The notes below the pieces were generated by a model. The model did not search any database, had not been told where the DNA came from, and saw nothing but the letters and a program-made list of their open reading frames with translations. From Zonotrichia leucophrys gambelii (taxonomy: Eukaryota; Chordata; Aves; Passeriformes; Passerellidae): a DNA stretch of 64,000 nucleotides. The stretch is from the NCBI RefSeq assembly GCF_028769735.1, contig NC_088171.1, positions 95,483,412 to 95,547,411 on the forward strand, read 5' to 3'. Shown one piece after another: positions 61,706 through 64,000 of the stretch. The position numbers were made by a program, and so were the translations under genes. Numbering within the stretch: the first letter of the stretch is position 1; each line of letters begins with the position of its first letter.

Positions 61706-64000
61706 ATTCACATTCTTAATAGAAGGTAAAAATCTGCAAAAATCAAAGCAATAAATATAATTCTGTGAAAGATATTACCCCAAATCTTGACTTCAGTAAT
61801 TACATACAGTTTTTTTTTTGCTGATACAGAAGTTTTTTGTCTGAAGCAGAGACTCAGGGGGCACCACAGCAGCAGCCAGACTTTATCTTGTAAGTATGGA
61901 GATGTTTGCTGCAACAAAAAGCAGTATTGGAGGAATGCCGCAGTGCAAGACCCATTTTAGTATGAAGCAGAACTACAGACAGTGAGACAAGAATTTTAAC
62001 ATATCCCCCTGTGAAGTCACTTAGGGGAACTAAATGATAGTGTCATGGAAATGCTATTTACAAGGAGGCAATAGCTCTGTGTTCAGACTGACCTTACAAA
62101 GCCTCTGTGCTTCAAACACCTGAACCAAAAATAAGTATTGTTTGAAAATAGCGGCAGCAACTGTAAAGGTCACTCACAAATTATTAACATTGTTCCCCAC
62201 CTCTGCCATGTGTTGAAAAATATTACACAGAAATTTTGAAAATTACCTTTTTCCTATTCACTGTGGTAAACAGTAGACAGATTTTAAAATTTTTAGTTTA
62301 TGTATTTTGGTGGAAAAAGGGAAGACATTTCAGCTTAATTTTTTCTTCTCTGACTTTCCAAGACTTAATTAAAGTTCTGCCATTTTGAGATGATAGGGCG
62401 AAAACTATGGAGTTTTGTAGTCAAAATTAGTGTTATGCAATCTGAGAGGTGCTGTGAGCTAAAAATATCTTGCTTGGAAGCTGGGGCACTATTCCTGCTG
62501 CCACTGAACTTGTAGCTTTTACAGAATGGATTAGGTTTCACAGCAGGAGCTTGAGATCATCCTCTTTTAGCCAATGGTCAAGATACTTGGGCAGTGAAAA
62601 GTATGAGCTTTGAATTCTCCATCCCTCAGGCTGAGCAGTAAATAGGATCCTTGTGTCCCATAACCTGATGTAAAACTATAATTTCCAAACCATTAATTGC
62701 TAATTCATTGAGCAAAAAAATTTCAAAAGGTAGATTTGTTTTTTTTTTAAATAACTTGGACCTTATGTCTGGGTTGAAACAATGAGCCATTTCAAGTCAA
62801 CTGTACTTTTGACAAATACACCACCCTGCCCCATAATATTTTATTGTTTTGGTGGAGGGAAGGGAGTGGTTCGGGCTTTTGTTTTGACAGCTTCTGGTAC
62901 CAATATCTTTCTGTCTTGATGCTAGACAAAAAAAAAAAAAAAAAAGAAAAAGAAAAAGAGACATACCATTTTTCTTTTTAAAGGACTGGCAGAGTTCCAG
63001 ATCCATGAGTAACGGAGTCAGTGAGTCATGAGCTGAACCATTTCTATGGTTTCTTACCAAATACCTGTAATTCATGTGAATTCACAACTCAGGAAAAGGC
63101 TATAGATTTTATTCTACTACAGTAAAATAAGATGATGAGTTAAAGACATTTTGTATACTTGGACATTAGCATTTGTAAAATGGCTGGTGCAATAAGCTAG
63201 CACAGAATCTGTATTTCTAGCAAAGTTACTACACTTTTCACTGTCATGGTACTGAGAGTGAAGAGACCTGTAGGCTAGGAAGAGCTCAGCTTCTCATCAC
63301 CTGGGTTGCTCTCTGCTGCCCGTCATGGGCTTTATCGCTGTCTCTCCATTCTTCATAATAAAATTAGTGAATCTTCAGGGATTTATTTAAATGTTCTAAG
63401 TGGGTGCTTTGAGAATTTTTTTTTTGGTTAAAAAATAATTACAGCATCTGATTTAGTTAAATGTTCATCTCTTTCTAAAAATATGCTCTGATAAGGAATG
63501 ATTGTCTGCATTTCCATATTCATGGAAATCAGATGCAGAACTCCTGTCATACTGATGAAACTTCAGCTTCAATATTTTTCCTAGCTCAACTCTGAAAATG
63601 TATCTCTGTGTCTCTCTCTGCTACTGATTCTTCTTCCTCCCACAAATAGATCCAATTAGAAAAGCCATCATATTGATGTAGTATGGGCAGACATAGATTT
63701 GCAATGACAACAAAAGTATAAAAGAGATGCCACTATTTTCAGCCCTTTTAAGAAGGAAAAATTGAAGTCAGTGAATGCTATTTGTAGGGCTAAAAATGTA
63801 GCCCTCTGACAGTAATTGGGATCCTTGGGATTCTACAAGAAGATAGGGGGATTATCTGCTACTTTAGTCATTGCAGGTATGCTGCTGAGTACACAACTGA
63901 AAACCAGAAAAAAAGCATTATCATTAGTTCACAGCTCTCAGTAATCACCTCTTACCCAGCTTTTGTTTAATGCTCTTCTTATTTATTTGTCTGTGTGCTG
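61706..64000. other. AT-rich non-coding DNA with an A-rich run
   Basis: I recognise no gene. An A18 run (62928-62945) grading into AAAAAG repeats to about 62960 could be a simple repeat or a decayed retroposon tail. No retroposed gene is recognisable next to it. Confidence 0.45.

Noticed and set aside
62928..62960. A18 run followed by AAAAAG repeats, as a possible retroposed-gene tail
   Set aside because: No recognisable processed gene or target duplication beside it. It fits a simple A-rich repeat.
1..64000. Search for CRISPR arrays, phage or plasmid modules, prokaryotic operons and tRNA/rRNA genes
   Set aside because: No regularly spaced direct repeats, ribosome binding sites with long adjacent frames, or tRNA cloverleaf sequences were seen. 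The repeat content is that of a bird nuclear genome.

Overview
The window looks like nuclear DNA from a bird, most likely a songbird. The base composition is AT-rich. There are several copies of the CR1 retroposon, recognised by its ATTCTATG-type 3' tail and by pieces of its ORF2. There are also LTRs of kinds I recognise as common in passerine genomes. I find no convincing host protein-coding exon, tRNA or rRNA gene, CRISPR array or prokaryotic operon. Nearly all open frames are short chance frames or translations of repeats. The window is best read as a gene desert or the inside of a large intron.

Layout. 1-12.7 kb: unique AT-rich DNA with two small inverted repeats (7426-7455, 8648-8695), a TATA-like motif at 5830 and an unassigned 165-codon frame at 6108-6605. 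12743-13087: a 345-bp solo LTR, minus orientation, with a 6-bp target duplication. 13-26 kb: unique DNA. 25955-29330: an array of hairpin-bounded repeat units in both orientations, interrupted by a 1.3-kb solo LTR (26946-28245) with its own 5-bp target duplication. 29.3-52.4 kb: mostly unique, with CR1 fragments at 34.5, 40.8 and 44.3 kb, a promoter-like repeat at 39.9-40.2 kb, a perfect TA/TG palindrome at 47.3 kb and a GC-rich patch at 47.6-48.0 kb. 52462-55287: a complete but miniature provirus. 55.8-56.7 kb: an older, decayed ERVL-like LTR on the minus strand. 60.75-61.7 kb: a mosaic of CR1 pieces, including decayed reverse transcriptase.

The most interesting object is the miniature provirus. 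Two near-identical 1.3-kb LTRs, which I can tell apart only by small length changes, flank just 203 bp. Those 203 bp hold a primer binding site matching the 3' end of tRNA-Glu and a purine-rich stretch just before the 3' LTR, with no room for gag, pol or env. A perfect 5-bp target duplication (ATAAT) brackets the whole element. It therefore integrated as a unit, apparently recently, and must have been mobilised by proteins supplied from elsewhere. The solo LTR at 26.9 kb belongs to the same family but is clearly older or from another subfamily. Second in interest is the hairpin repeat array that this solo LTR landed in, which I cannot assign to a known family.
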